A program made the position numbers and the translations under genes. From Bacteroides_F sp964482605 (GTDB taxonomy: Bacteria > Bacillota > Clostridia > Lachnospirales > Lachnospiraceae): a stretch of DNA of 5,440 bases. The notes beneath the pieces were generated by a model. The model worked only from the letters and a program-made list of their open reading frames with translations. It did no database searches and had not been told where the DNA came from. Positions within the stretch are counted from its first letter, which is position 1; each line of letters begins with the position of its first letter. The stretch is taken from NCBI GenBank assembly GCA_964482605.1, contig CAYZYS010000144.1:1-5440 (forward strand), read 5' to 3'. Below are positions 1 to 5,440 of the stretch, piece after piece.

Positions 1-1746
1 CCAAAGAAGATAAGGAGGATATATGAGCAGTTTGGGGAAGACGCCCTTGCCACAGTCAGGAACAGCCCGTTCAAACTATGCCAGATAAATGGCTTTGGTT
101 TTATTACAGTGGATGAGATAGCCAGGGCAAACAGGTGCAGCCCGAACGACCCAATGCGTATAGAGGGCTGCATACAATACTGTATGGAGCAGGAAACGCA
201 GGAGGGGCATGTATACCAGGAGGGAGGCACCCTCCAGAAGAAGGTGTACGGACAGCTCAATCATGGCTATAACGGCGAGGCTGTAACGGAGGACGAGGTT
301 TACAGGACAATTTACAGGATGGTGGGCGACGGCGTGCTCTTCTATGAGGACAATGCCATTTATACGGCCAAACTCTACGGATATGAGTGTGAAACCGCAA
401 AAAAGATTGCGGAGATGCTGGTTCATAAAACCGAGGCACCGTGTGAAATCGACGCACTTATTATTGAAGCACAGAGGGAGCTTGGCATCAATCTGTCTGC
501 AAAACAGGCGGAAGGAGTCAGGAAGGCATTTACAAACATGGTGACAATTATTACAGGCGGGCCGGGCACAGGCAAAACAACAGTCCAAAAGGCACTCCTG
601 TATGTACATGAAAAACTAGGTGGAAAAAATGCCCTGCTTACAGCACCCACGGGGCGCGCAAGCAGAAGGATGGCGGAAAGCACCGGGCATACAAACGCCG
701 TCACAATGCACAGCGCCATGGGATTGACGAATGATGAGGAATGCGGGGCAGACAGTGAGATGCTGGAGGCGGATTTTATAATAGCCGATGAGTTTACAAT
801 GTCAGACATGCATTTGTCGTTCGAGTTTTTCAGACATATAAAGAAAGGCACACGCATCGTGCTGGTAGGGGATATAAACCAGCTCCCCAGTGTGGGGCCG
901 GGAAACGTATTCAGGGAACTTGTAATGTGCGGTGAAATCCCAGTCACAGTGCTTGACACAGTGTTCAGGCAGGCAGAGAACAGCAGGATTGCAATAAATG
1001 CACAGAAAATGCAGGAGGATGACCCAAGGCTTGATTATGGGGCGGGATTTACACTAATAACGGCAGATGATGACAAAGAGGCCGCAGACAGGATAGAGGA
1101 GCTTTACAGGGAATCGGTTGACCTGTATGGGCATGAAAATGTGCAGGTGCTGACACCCTACAGGAAGAGGGGCGAGGCCAGCGCCGAGGCACTCAATGCA
1201 AGGCTGTGGGAGGCTGCCAACCCAAAACGTGACGGAACACTTGAAATCAGGTCTGGACGGAACACCTACAGGGTAGGCGACAGGATAATCCACAATAAGA
1301 ACAAGAACCAAATAAACAACGGTGACATCGGTTATATTACAGATATTTACATGGACGGTGAGGGTGTGGAGCTAGCAAAAATGGAATTTTCCGACGGACG
1401 GAGTGTTGAATACACCAGCGAGGAGATGGACATGGTGGAACACGCCTATGCAACCACTGTACACAAGAGCCAGGGAAGCGAGTACCAGATGGTCATACTG
1501 CCATGGCTGCCAATGTTCTACAAGATGCTCAGGCGCAATATCCTATACACAGCCATAACCAGGGCAAAAGTGCAGGTCGCCGTAATCGGGAACAGGAAGG
1601 CGGTGCATATGGCAGTACACAACACTGAATGCGACAGACGCAATACAAGGCTAGGCGAGCGTCTGACAATGGAATGTGGAAGGCTTTTGCATGAACAGGA
1701 ATGCAGGCCGCCGAAAAGGAATGTTGATCCAGCAGGTGCGGATTAG
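1..1746 (+). CDS. recD2: RecD2-like SF1 DNA helicase, 5' end missing
   Basis: An ATP-dependent 5'-3' DNA helicase of the RecD2/TraA-type superfamily 1B, acting on DNA in recombination, repair or element replication. The reading frame is open from base 1, giving 581 visible residues. RecD2 proteins usually have about 700-800 residues, so the missing N-terminus lies upstream. Seen in order, numbered from the first codon: a helix-hairpin-helix-like region at about 8-40 (NSPFKLCQINGFGF), a GH-containing winged-helix-like part at about 60-85, Walker A GGPGTGKT at 186-193 (Lys192), motif II with Asp263-Glu264, motif III GDINQLPSVGPGN from 290, the motif IV arginine in VFRQ (Arg323), motif V TTVHKSQGSEY from 485, and motif VI YTAITRAK at 516-523 with the arginine finger Arg521. 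Motif II reads DEFTMSD instead of the usual DEASMVD, so this copy is divergent. It stops at TAG 1744-1746. The family call is firm; chromosomal-type RecD2 versus an element-specific homologue cannot be decided here. Confidence 0.92.
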   Translation, partial: PKKIRRIYEQFGEDALATVRNSPFKLCQINGFGFITVDEIARANRCSPNDPMRIEGCIQYCMEQETQEGHVYQEGGTLQKKVYGQLNHGYNGEAVTEDEVYRTIYRMVGDGVLFYEDNAIYTAKLYGYECETAKKIAEMLVHKTEAPCEIDALIIEAQRELGINLSAKQAEGVRKAFTNMVTIITGGPGTGKTTVQKALLYVHEKLGGKNALLTAPTGRASRRMAESTGHTNAVTMHSAMGLTNDEECGADSEMLEADFIIADEFTMSDMHLSFEFFRHIKKGTRIVLVGDINQLPSVGPGNVFRELVMCGEIPVTVLDTVFRQAENSRIAINAQKMQEDDPRLDYGAGFTLITADDDKEAADRIEELYRESVDLYGHENVQVLTPYRKRGEASAEALNARLWEAANPKRDGTLEIRSGRNTYRVGDRIIHNKNKNQINNGDIGYITDIYMDGEGVELAKMEFSDGRSVEYTSEEMDMVEHAYATTVHKSQGSEYQMVILPWLPMFYKMLRRNILYTAITRAKVQVAVIGNRKAVHMAVHNTECDRRNTRLGERLTMECGRLLHEQECRPPKRNVDPAGAD

Positions 1747-1780
1747 TTGCAGAAATTTATAATTTAATTCAAGAAAATGA

Positions 1781-1816
1781 GGGGGAGGGAGGTACTTATT
1801 TAATACATACTCCCCC
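1781..1816 (+). repeat. G-rich/C-rich inverted repeat in the leader of the annealing-protein gene
   Basis: GGGGGAG at 1781-1787 pairs perfectly with CTCCCCC at 1810-1816 across a 22-base A/T-rich loop. An alternative fold pairs GGGA-GTA (1787-1794, with G1791 bulged) with TACTCCC (1808-1814). The arm 1810-1813 (CTCC) could also pair with GGAG in the ribosome binding site at 1825-1828. No T-run follows, so it does not look like an intrinsic terminator. It may be a folded leader affecting translation of the next gene, or may be without function. The pairing is visible; the role is a guess. Confidence 0.35.
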
Positions 1817-1838
1817 AAAAGGAAGGAGAGAATACGAC

Positions 1839-2717
1839 ATGAATGGAACGAATTTAAACAGCAGCCCAATGTATGAGGAGGTGGCGGAAGTCAGCCAGCT
1901 CAACAGGGTGGAGGGGTTTGACCCAAAAAAATACATGAGGATTATACAGAAGGAGGGGCAGCCTGGCAGGTATTACCTTGATGTTGCCTACAGGAAGCTG
2001 TGGTTCAGGCTGAGGTATCCAGAGGGAAAGATTGTAAAAAAGCTTGTCAGGCTGACCGACCAGGTTGCAATTGTAGAGGCAAGGGTATACCTGCACAGAA
2101 ATGACGAAGAGGAGGGCTTTGTTTCAAATGCACTTGCACAAAAATACCAGACAAACGACGGTGAATTTGGCAACAAGTACGTGGAGCTTGCAGAAACAGC
2201 GGCAGTCGGACGTGCACTGTCAGATGCGGGGTTTGGACTGCAGTTTGCCGACATGGAGGGGGATTTTGACCCCGAAGTTACTGAATCGCCAATTGACGGG
2301 CAGGTTATGAGTGGCGTTCCCATTATACAGGAAGACACCCACACTGAAGGCGTGTTTTATGACGAGGGCGTTGAAACAGACATGGAAGGGTATACAACAA
2401 CCGAAGCCGTCCATGTGGCAAAGGCAGCGGTGCAGGACAGACGGCATATGAACAGTGTGCCACAGAATGGGGCAAAAACAGCGGACAAAATACGGAATGA
2501 CATGCCAGTGGCGGAAATATACAGTATGCTTGACAGGGATACAGCAGCCGCAGTGGTTGTCACGATGGGATTTAACAAGGGAAAGACACTCGGGCAGGTG
2601 GCTGTTGAAAAGCCGAACTCGCTAAAATGGTACGTTACATCATACGGCGGGCCAGACAACCTTCTGAGGGCGGCCGCACAGTTCCTTATGGATGCCGCCC
2701 TCCAGCAGGCAGGCTGA
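1839..2717 (+). CDS. Candidate ERF/Rad52-like single-strand annealing protein with ExoX-like C-terminal module
   Basis: A 292-residue protein without an obvious membrane segment or signal peptide. Residues about 20-135 form a compact domain ending in KYVELAETAAVGRALSDAGFG (113-133), which resembles the 'ETxAxGRALxxxGYG' signature common in phage and element proteins linked to ERF/Rad52-type single-strand annealing. An acidic linker of low conservation appearance follows (about 137-225). Residues about 243-288 start with MGFNKGKTLGQV and contain a SLKWYV segment, matching the 'FGKxKGKTLxEV...YLxWL' pattern of the ExoX-like C-terminal/DUF3820 type domain. The predicted role is binding or annealing single-stranded DNA during recombination or replication. 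Position between a RecD2-like helicase and a primase agrees with this. The start is chosen for AAGGAG at 1823-1828, ten bases ahead of the ATG. Tandem stops TGA-TAA (2715-2720) end it. Annealing activity is inferred from motif resemblance, so the call is tentative, but the gene itself is certain. Confidence 0.6.
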   Translation: MNGTNLNSSPMYEEVAEVSQLNRVEGFDPKKYMRIIQKEGQPGRYYLDVAYRKLWFRLRYPEGKIVKKLVRLTDQVAIVEARVYLHRNDEEEGFVSNALAQKYQTNDGEFGNKYVELAETAAVGRALSDAGFGLQFADMEGDFDPEVTESPIDGQVMSGVPIIQEDTHTEGVFYDEGVETDMEGYTTTEAVHVAKAAVQDRRHMNSVPQNGAKTADKIRNDMPVAEIYSMLDRDTAAAVVVTMGFNKGKTLGQVAVEKPNSLKWYVTSYGGPDNLLRAAAQFLMDAALQQAG

Positions 2718-2738
2718 TAATATCCAGATAAAAAACAG

Positions 2739-2764
2739 GCAGTCCGTTGCGATATACGGACTGC
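2739..2764 (+). promoter_or_regulatory. Perfect 9-bp hairpin just ahead of the primase ribosome binding site
   Basis: GCAGTCCGT (2739-2747) and ACGGACTGC (2756-2764) pair without mismatch around an 8-base loop. The Shine-Dalgarno sequence AAGGGAGG (2767-2774) begins only two bases after the stem. On the + strand no T-run follows, so this is not a + strand terminator. It could tune translation of the primase, protect or process the mRNA between the two cistrons, or bind a protein. Read on the - strand, the hairpin is followed after three bases by six T (complement of A2730-2735), so it could stop antisense transcription. There is no - strand gene here that would need it. Confidence 0.5.
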
Positions 2765-2780
2765 GGAAGGGAGGCGTGGT

Positions 2781-4010
2781 ATGTATGGGGATTTTCCCTT
2801 TACAATACGTGATGTCGCATGGCTTTTAAACCTCCATATCCGCCATAAGAACACAGTCAGCCTTGATGCGGACTGTCCATTCTGCGGCGAGAGAAAGGGA
2901 AAGCTGAACATCAACCTGAAGAAGAACGTATTCAAATGCAACCGTTGCGGTGAAAGCGGTGGTATGCTGGCATTGTATGCAAAGGTATATGGCGTTGACA
3001 ACCAGACGGCATGCAGGGAAATCAAGGAAAAACTGGGGCGTAACGAGCAGGCACCCTGCCACATGGCGGCAACAACGGGCGCTGCCTCAAATGAGCCAGT
3101 GGTTGAAAATGCCAAAACCGCCACAGATGCGGTCAAGGACAGGACATACACCATGCTGTTTTCAATGCTTGCACTTGCACCGACCCACAGACAGGAACTC
3201 TTAAAACGTGGGTTTACAAATGGGCAGATTGATGCAAATGGTTATAAAAGCACGCCGGTGTTCGGATTTAAGAGCCTTGTAAAAAAACTGGCTGATGCAG
3301 GCTGCACCGTAAAGGGTGTTCCAGGATTCTATCAGGATAATGATGGGGAATGGAGCATATATTTCAATCCGAAATCAGCAGGATACATGATACCTGTCAG
3401 GAACACCAATGGAATGATAACTGGCGTGCAGATAAGGCTTGACCATCCTTATGATGGAAGAAAATATATATGGCTTTCAAGTATAAACCACCATATGGGG
3501 GCATCGTCAGGAAGCCCCATTCATCTGGCGGGCGAGCCGGGTGCTAAAACACTGTTTATTACGGAGGGGCCGCTTAAGGGTGATTTGTCACACGCACTGT
3601 CTGGGAGGACATTCGGCTGTGTGCCGGGTGCGAACCAATATGCAAACCTTGCCCCGTTCCTGAAGGAAATGAAGGCGCTTGGTACGGAATTTGTATATGA
3701 GGCCTATGACATGGACAAGCTTCTGAAGACAGTCTGCCATGGCGATTACAATGAGAAATGCGTCCACTGTCCACGTTATTATGAAGACTGGGGACATGCC
3801 ACAATCATGTGCGACAAGAAAATGACGAAACGGAACAATATCCAGCGTGGATGCGGCAGGCTTGCGGCAATATGCAGGGAACTGGGGCTTCCAGGCAGGA
3901 CACTCACATGGGATCTCGATGCCGACGGTGACTGGGCGGGACACGTCAAGGGCGTGGACGACTACCTTGCCGAATTGGTGGAGGGACAGAAAACATACAG
4001 TAAAGAATGA
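2781..4010 (+). CDS. Primase-like protein: CHC2-type zinc finger plus DUF3854 Toprim-like domain
   Basis: A 409-residue protein expected to make primers for element DNA replication, or to act in conjugative or lagging-strand synthesis. The N-terminal zinc ribbon has Cys32-x2-Cys35 and Cys53-x2-Cys56, as in DnaG-type primases (DADCPFCG ... FKCNRCGE). After a variable linker (about 90-125), a second half begins. It contains GYMIPVRN followed by a GVQIR strand, then ITEGPLKGD (260-268) with the Toprim-type Glu262, then VPGANQY, then the acidic AYDMDK (308-313, Asp310 and Asp312), and finally KGVDDYLA (390-397). This order is that of DUF3854 proteins of plasmids and integrative elements. A Cys-rich insertion (Cys319, 327, 330, 344, plus Cys358) sits between DMD and the usual following Asn/Arg region. 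No helicase domain is present, so a separate helicase must serve replication. ATG 2781 is placed six bases after AAGGGAGG. It probably shares a transcript with the two upstream genes, and ends ten bases before a terminator. Confidence 0.87.
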   Translation: MYGDFPFTIRDVAWLLNLHIRHKNTVSLDADCPFCGERKGKLNINLKKNVFKCNRCGESGGMLALYAKVYGVDNQTACREIKEKLGRNEQAPCHMAATTGAASNEPVVENAKTATDAVKDRTYTMLFSMLALAPTHRQELLKRGFTNGQIDANGYKSTPVFGFKSLVKKLADAGCTVKGVPGFYQDNDGEWSIYFNPKSAGYMIPVRNTNGMITGVQIRLDHPYDGRKYIWLSSINHHMGASSGSPIHLAGEPGAKTLFITEGPLKGDLSHALSGRTFGCVPGANQYANLAPFLKEMKALGTEFVYEAYDMDKLLKTVCHGDYNEKCVHCPRYYEDWGHATIMCDKKMTKRNNIQRGCGRLAAICRELGLPGRTLTWDLDADGDWAGHVKGVDDYLAELVEGQKTYSKE

Positions 4011-4019
4011 CATCTGATG

Positions 4020-4055
4020 GAACGGCGGTCTGGTCACAGGCTGCCGTTCTTTTTT
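4020..4055 (+). terminator. Strong rho-independent terminator after the primase gene
   Basis: A continuous 13-bp stem (4020-4032 with 4037-4049, including two G-T wobbles) closes a GTCA tetraloop and is followed directly by six T (4050-4055). It lies ten bases after the primase stop codon and ahead of the parM promoter, so it separates the replication/recombination unit from the partition unit. On the - strand no T-run follows the stem, so it works in one direction only. Confidence 0.93.
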
Positions 4056-4106
4056 AAGTATTGCTGTTGGCTTTTACTTAATTAATGCGTATAAACAAGT
4101 GTAAAG
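4054..4106. repeat. Inverted-repeat cluster over the parM promoter, possible ParR operator or parC
   Basis: TTAAGTA (4054-4060) and TACTTAA (4075-4081) form a perfect 7-base inverted repeat spaced by 14 bases. CTTTTACTT (4071-4079) and AAGTGTAAAG (4097-4106) form an imperfect one that spans the -10 element. In type II partition systems such as R1, ParR binds repeats at the parM promoter, which serve both as centromere and operator. The region here is only about 50 bases and A/T-rich, so chance similarity cannot be excluded. Confidence 0.3.
4067..4095 (+). promoter_or_regulatory. Sigma-A-type promoter for parM-parR
   Basis: TTGGCT (4067-4072, four of six matches to TTGACA) is separated by 17 bases from TATAAA (4090-4095, five of six matches to TATAAT). 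Transcription would start near 4102. The position right after an intrinsic terminator and 36 bases ahead of the parM ATG makes it convincing. The spacer holds the palindrome TTAATTAA (4078-4085), and partial inverted repeats flank the -10 element, which could be a repressor site. Confidence 0.65.
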
Positions 4107-4118
4107 ATGATTAAGAAA

Positions 4119-4123
4119 AGGAG
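4119..4123 (+). promoter_or_regulatory. parM: Ribosome binding site that fixes the parM start
   Basis: AGGAG lies seven bases ahead of ATG 4131. The other in-frame ATG at 4107 would be upstream of this site, would lie only a few bases after the predicted transcription start, and would add eight Lys/Arg-rich residues not typical of ParM N-termini. Confidence 0.8.
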
Positions 4124-4130
4124 AAAAATT

Positions 4131-5060
4131 ATGACGTACCAGAAAATTATTGTGCCGGTTGACCACGGAAACCGCAATATGAAGACAGAGAACCATGTGT
4201 TCACATCGGGAATCATTGAAAGTGACTGCAAACCAATGCTTGGGGAGTACATACAGTACAATGGGCGTTATTACACCCTTTCCGAACAGCGCATACCATA
4301 TATGAGGGACAAGAGCGTTGACGAAAGGTTCTTTATACTGACGCTCTTTGGCATAGCAATGGAGGCTGAAAAGCAGACGGGGGGCAACACAGATGTGTCG
4401 CTTGTGGCAGACCTGCCAGTCGGACTGCCGCCAAAGCATTATGGGGCACTGTACAGAAGGTTCCAGGATTACTTTACGGACAGGGGTATGCAGTGTTTCA
4501 CATACAAGGGGAGGGAGTATAACATCACGATTGAGAATGCAGTGGCGTTCCCACAGGATTATGCGGCCGCAATGACGGTATACCCACAGATTTCCCAATA
4601 CAGCAAGGTGGTTACGGTTGACATAGGGGGATTCACATTGGACTACCTGCTCCTTAGAAACGGCAGACCCGATCTGTCTGTCTGTGACTCGCTGGAAAAG
4701 GGGGTGATAACACTGTACAACAAAGTTATCTCAAGGGTGAACTCAGAGTATGACATCTTACTTGAGGATACTGATGTGGACAGCATAATCCGTGGGGAAA
4801 AGACGGATTACAGCAGTCATACCGTGGGTATGGTGTGTGATATGACAAAGACATATGTGGATGACCTGCTTGGCACATTCAGGGAGAGGGGCATTGACCT
4901 AAAGACAGTGTGCGTGGTGTTTATCGGCGGAGGCTCAATGCTTCTGCGTGGGTATCTGGAGAGGTCTGGAAGAATAGGAAGATGCCTGTTTATAGAAGAC
5001 ATATGTGCAAATGCGAGGGGATATAGGCTGCTGTACCAAATTCAGGGAAAGGGCAGGTAA
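4131..5060 (+). CDS. parM: ParM/StbA-type actin-like plasmid segregation ATPase
   Basis: A 309-residue actin-like protein, close in length to ParM of plasmid R1 (about 320). It is expected to polymerise with ATP into filaments in the cytoplasm that push or pull element copies apart, with the filament end held by ParR on the centromere. The actin-fold nucleotide motifs are visible: phosphate-1 loop VPVDHGNRNMKT at 8-19 with Asp11, phosphate-2 loop VDIGGFTLD at 163-171 with Asp164, and the adenosine loop FIGGGS at 264-269. The motif VDHGNRNMKT and the partner gene directly downstream point to the Bacillota ParM group. ATG 4131 is preferred over ATG 4107 because of AGGAG at 4119-4123. The gene is first in its own transcription unit, driven by the promoter at 4067-4095, and parR follows six bases after the TAA stop. 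Autoregulation by ParR at the promoter is likely from the family but not shown here. Confidence 0.92.
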   Translation: MTYQKIIVPVDHGNRNMKTENHVFTSGIIESDCKPMLGEYIQYNGRYYTLSEQRIPYMRDKSVDERFFILTLFGIAMEAEKQTGGNTDVSLVADLPVGLPPKHYGALYRRFQDYFTDRGMQCFTYKGREYNITIENAVAFPQDYAAAMTVYPQISQYSKVVTVDIGGFTLDYLLLRNGRPDLSVCDSLEKGVITLYNKVISRVNSEYDILLEDTDVDSIIRGEKTDYSSHTVGMVCDMTKTYVDDLLGTFRERGIDLKTVCVVFIGGGSMLLRGYLERSGRIGRCLFIEDICANARGYRLLYQIQGKGR

Positions 5061-5066
5061 CACGCC

Positions 5067-5440
5067 ATGGAGAAAAAGAACCCGTTCGTAACAACCATAG
5101 GTTTTAGGAAGGATGACAGTGACCATGTATATGTGGCAGAGCTGCTTAATTCAATGGGACGGGGGAAGGCCCAGTATATTGTAAAGGCTGTACTTGCGTA
5201 CCAGGACATGGAGAAGAAAGGTGGGAAGGACAAGCCCATTGGAAACACGGCAGATTACGAGGGCATAAAGAGGATAGTGCTACAGGTGCTTGAGGAGAGG
5301 GAAATGCAGGGAAAGGGTGAATACACGGAAAAGGCTACAGAGGGGGATAACACACAACTGCCGAAACAAAGCGACAGGGATGACGTGTTTGGCGGATTGG
5401 ACGAGGACGCCATGAACGGAATAATGGCTTCGATAGCCGC
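5067..5440 (+). CDS. parR: ParR-type ribbon-helix-helix partition adaptor, 3' end missing
   Basis: The frame is open from ATG 5067 to the window edge, giving 124 residues plus two bases. Residues about 6-45 contain FVTTIGFRKDD, then VAELLNSMGRGKAQYIVKAVL, a beta strand and two helices as in ribbon-helix-helix ParR proteins, which bind centromere repeats as dimers. A basic stretch (about 49-56) is followed by a helix (about 64-82) and an acidic, low-complexity linker (about 84-108). The last visible residues, FGGLDEDAMNGIMASIAA in part, resemble the C-terminal helix through which ParR proteins contact the end of ParM filaments, so the stop codon is probably just outside the window. The start lies six bases after parM with only a weak Shine-Dalgarno sequence (GGCAGG, 5052-5057), which suggests translational coupling to parM. 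Identity as parR rests on both the fold pattern and the position. Confidence 0.88.
   Translation, partial: MEKKNPFVTTIGFRKDDSDHVYVAELLNSMGRGKAQYIVKAVLAYQDMEKKGGKDKPIGNTADYEGIKRIVLQVLEEREMQGKGEYTEKATEGDNTQLPKQSDRDDVFGGLDEDAMNGIMASIA

Noticed and set aside
12..88. A good-looking AAGGAGG followed by ATG at 23 and a 21-codon frame
   Set aside because: It lies out of frame inside the well-conserved helicase coding sequence, and the Shine-Dalgarno-like bases encode helicase residues (IRRIY); the short peptide has no recognisable feature.
109..111. GTG at 109 as the start of the helicase gene
   Set aside because: The frame continues upstream to base 1 without a stop, and residues before it (NSPFKLCQINGFGF) match the RecD2 N-terminal helix-hairpin-helix region, so the gene is cut by the window edge.
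423..959. 178-residue open frame on the - strand within the helicase gene
   Set aside because: It is antisense to the helicase motifs, including Walker A, and its Ser/Pro/Phe-rich composition is the mirror of the + strand codons.
1758..1763. Perfect TATAAT in the gap before the annealing-protein gene
   Set aside because: No acceptable -35 element is found 16-18 bases upstream and there is no TGn extension; the region is A/T-rich, so a chance match is likely. A weak internal promoter is not excluded.
2357..3154. 265-residue open frame on the - strand
   Set aside because: It overlaps two well-supported + strand genes and the gap between them, has a low-complexity Ser/Ala/Phe-rich composition and no recognisable motif, so it is a shadow frame.
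4107..4130. Upstream ATG adding eight residues to ParM
   Set aside because: It has no ribosome binding site of its own, would lie about five bases after the predicted transcription start, and places AGGAG 4119-4123 inside the coding sequence instead of ahead of ATG 4131.

Overview
This window looks like part of the replication, recombination and partition region of a large mobile element (plasmid, phage-plasmid or integrative conjugative element) from a Gram-positive Bacillota host, probably a gut Clostridia or Lachnospiraceae-type bacterium. The reasons are strong AGGAG-type ribosome binding sites, heavy use of AGG for arginine and ATA for isoleucine, a DUF3854-type primase and a ParM/ParR pair of the Bacillota type. 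The host assignment is inference. All genes lie on the + strand and coding density is high. I see no tRNA, rRNA, CRISPR array or insertion sequence.

Layout. Positions 1-1746 hold the 3' part of a RecD2-like superfamily 1 helicase whose start lies before the window. After a 92-base gap containing a G-rich/C-rich inverted repeat, 1839-2717 encodes a 292-residue protein. It is probably a single-strand-annealing or ERF/Rad52-like recombination protein with an ExoX-like C-terminal module. A 63-base gap with a perfect 9-bp hairpin leads into 2781-4010, a primase-like protein with a CHC2-type zinc finger and a Toprim-like DUF3854 domain. A strong intrinsic terminator (4020-4055) ends this first transcription unit.

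A second unit begins at once with a credible sigma-A-type promoter (4067-4095). It drives parM (4131-5060, actin-like segregation ATPase) and parR (5067 to the right edge, ribbon-helix-helix DNA-binding adaptor, incomplete but probably only a few residues short of its end).

How the genes fit together. The helicase opens DNA ends or forks, the candidate annealing protein would handle single strands, and the primase would start DNA synthesis. ParM filaments, attached through ParR to a centromere site, would move the copies to daughter cells. The most interesting points are the candidate annealing protein with its ExoX-like tail, the Cys-rich insertion inside the primase catalytic-type domain, the hairpin just ahead of the primase ribosome binding site, and the very short parM upstream region, which leaves little room for a conventional centromere.
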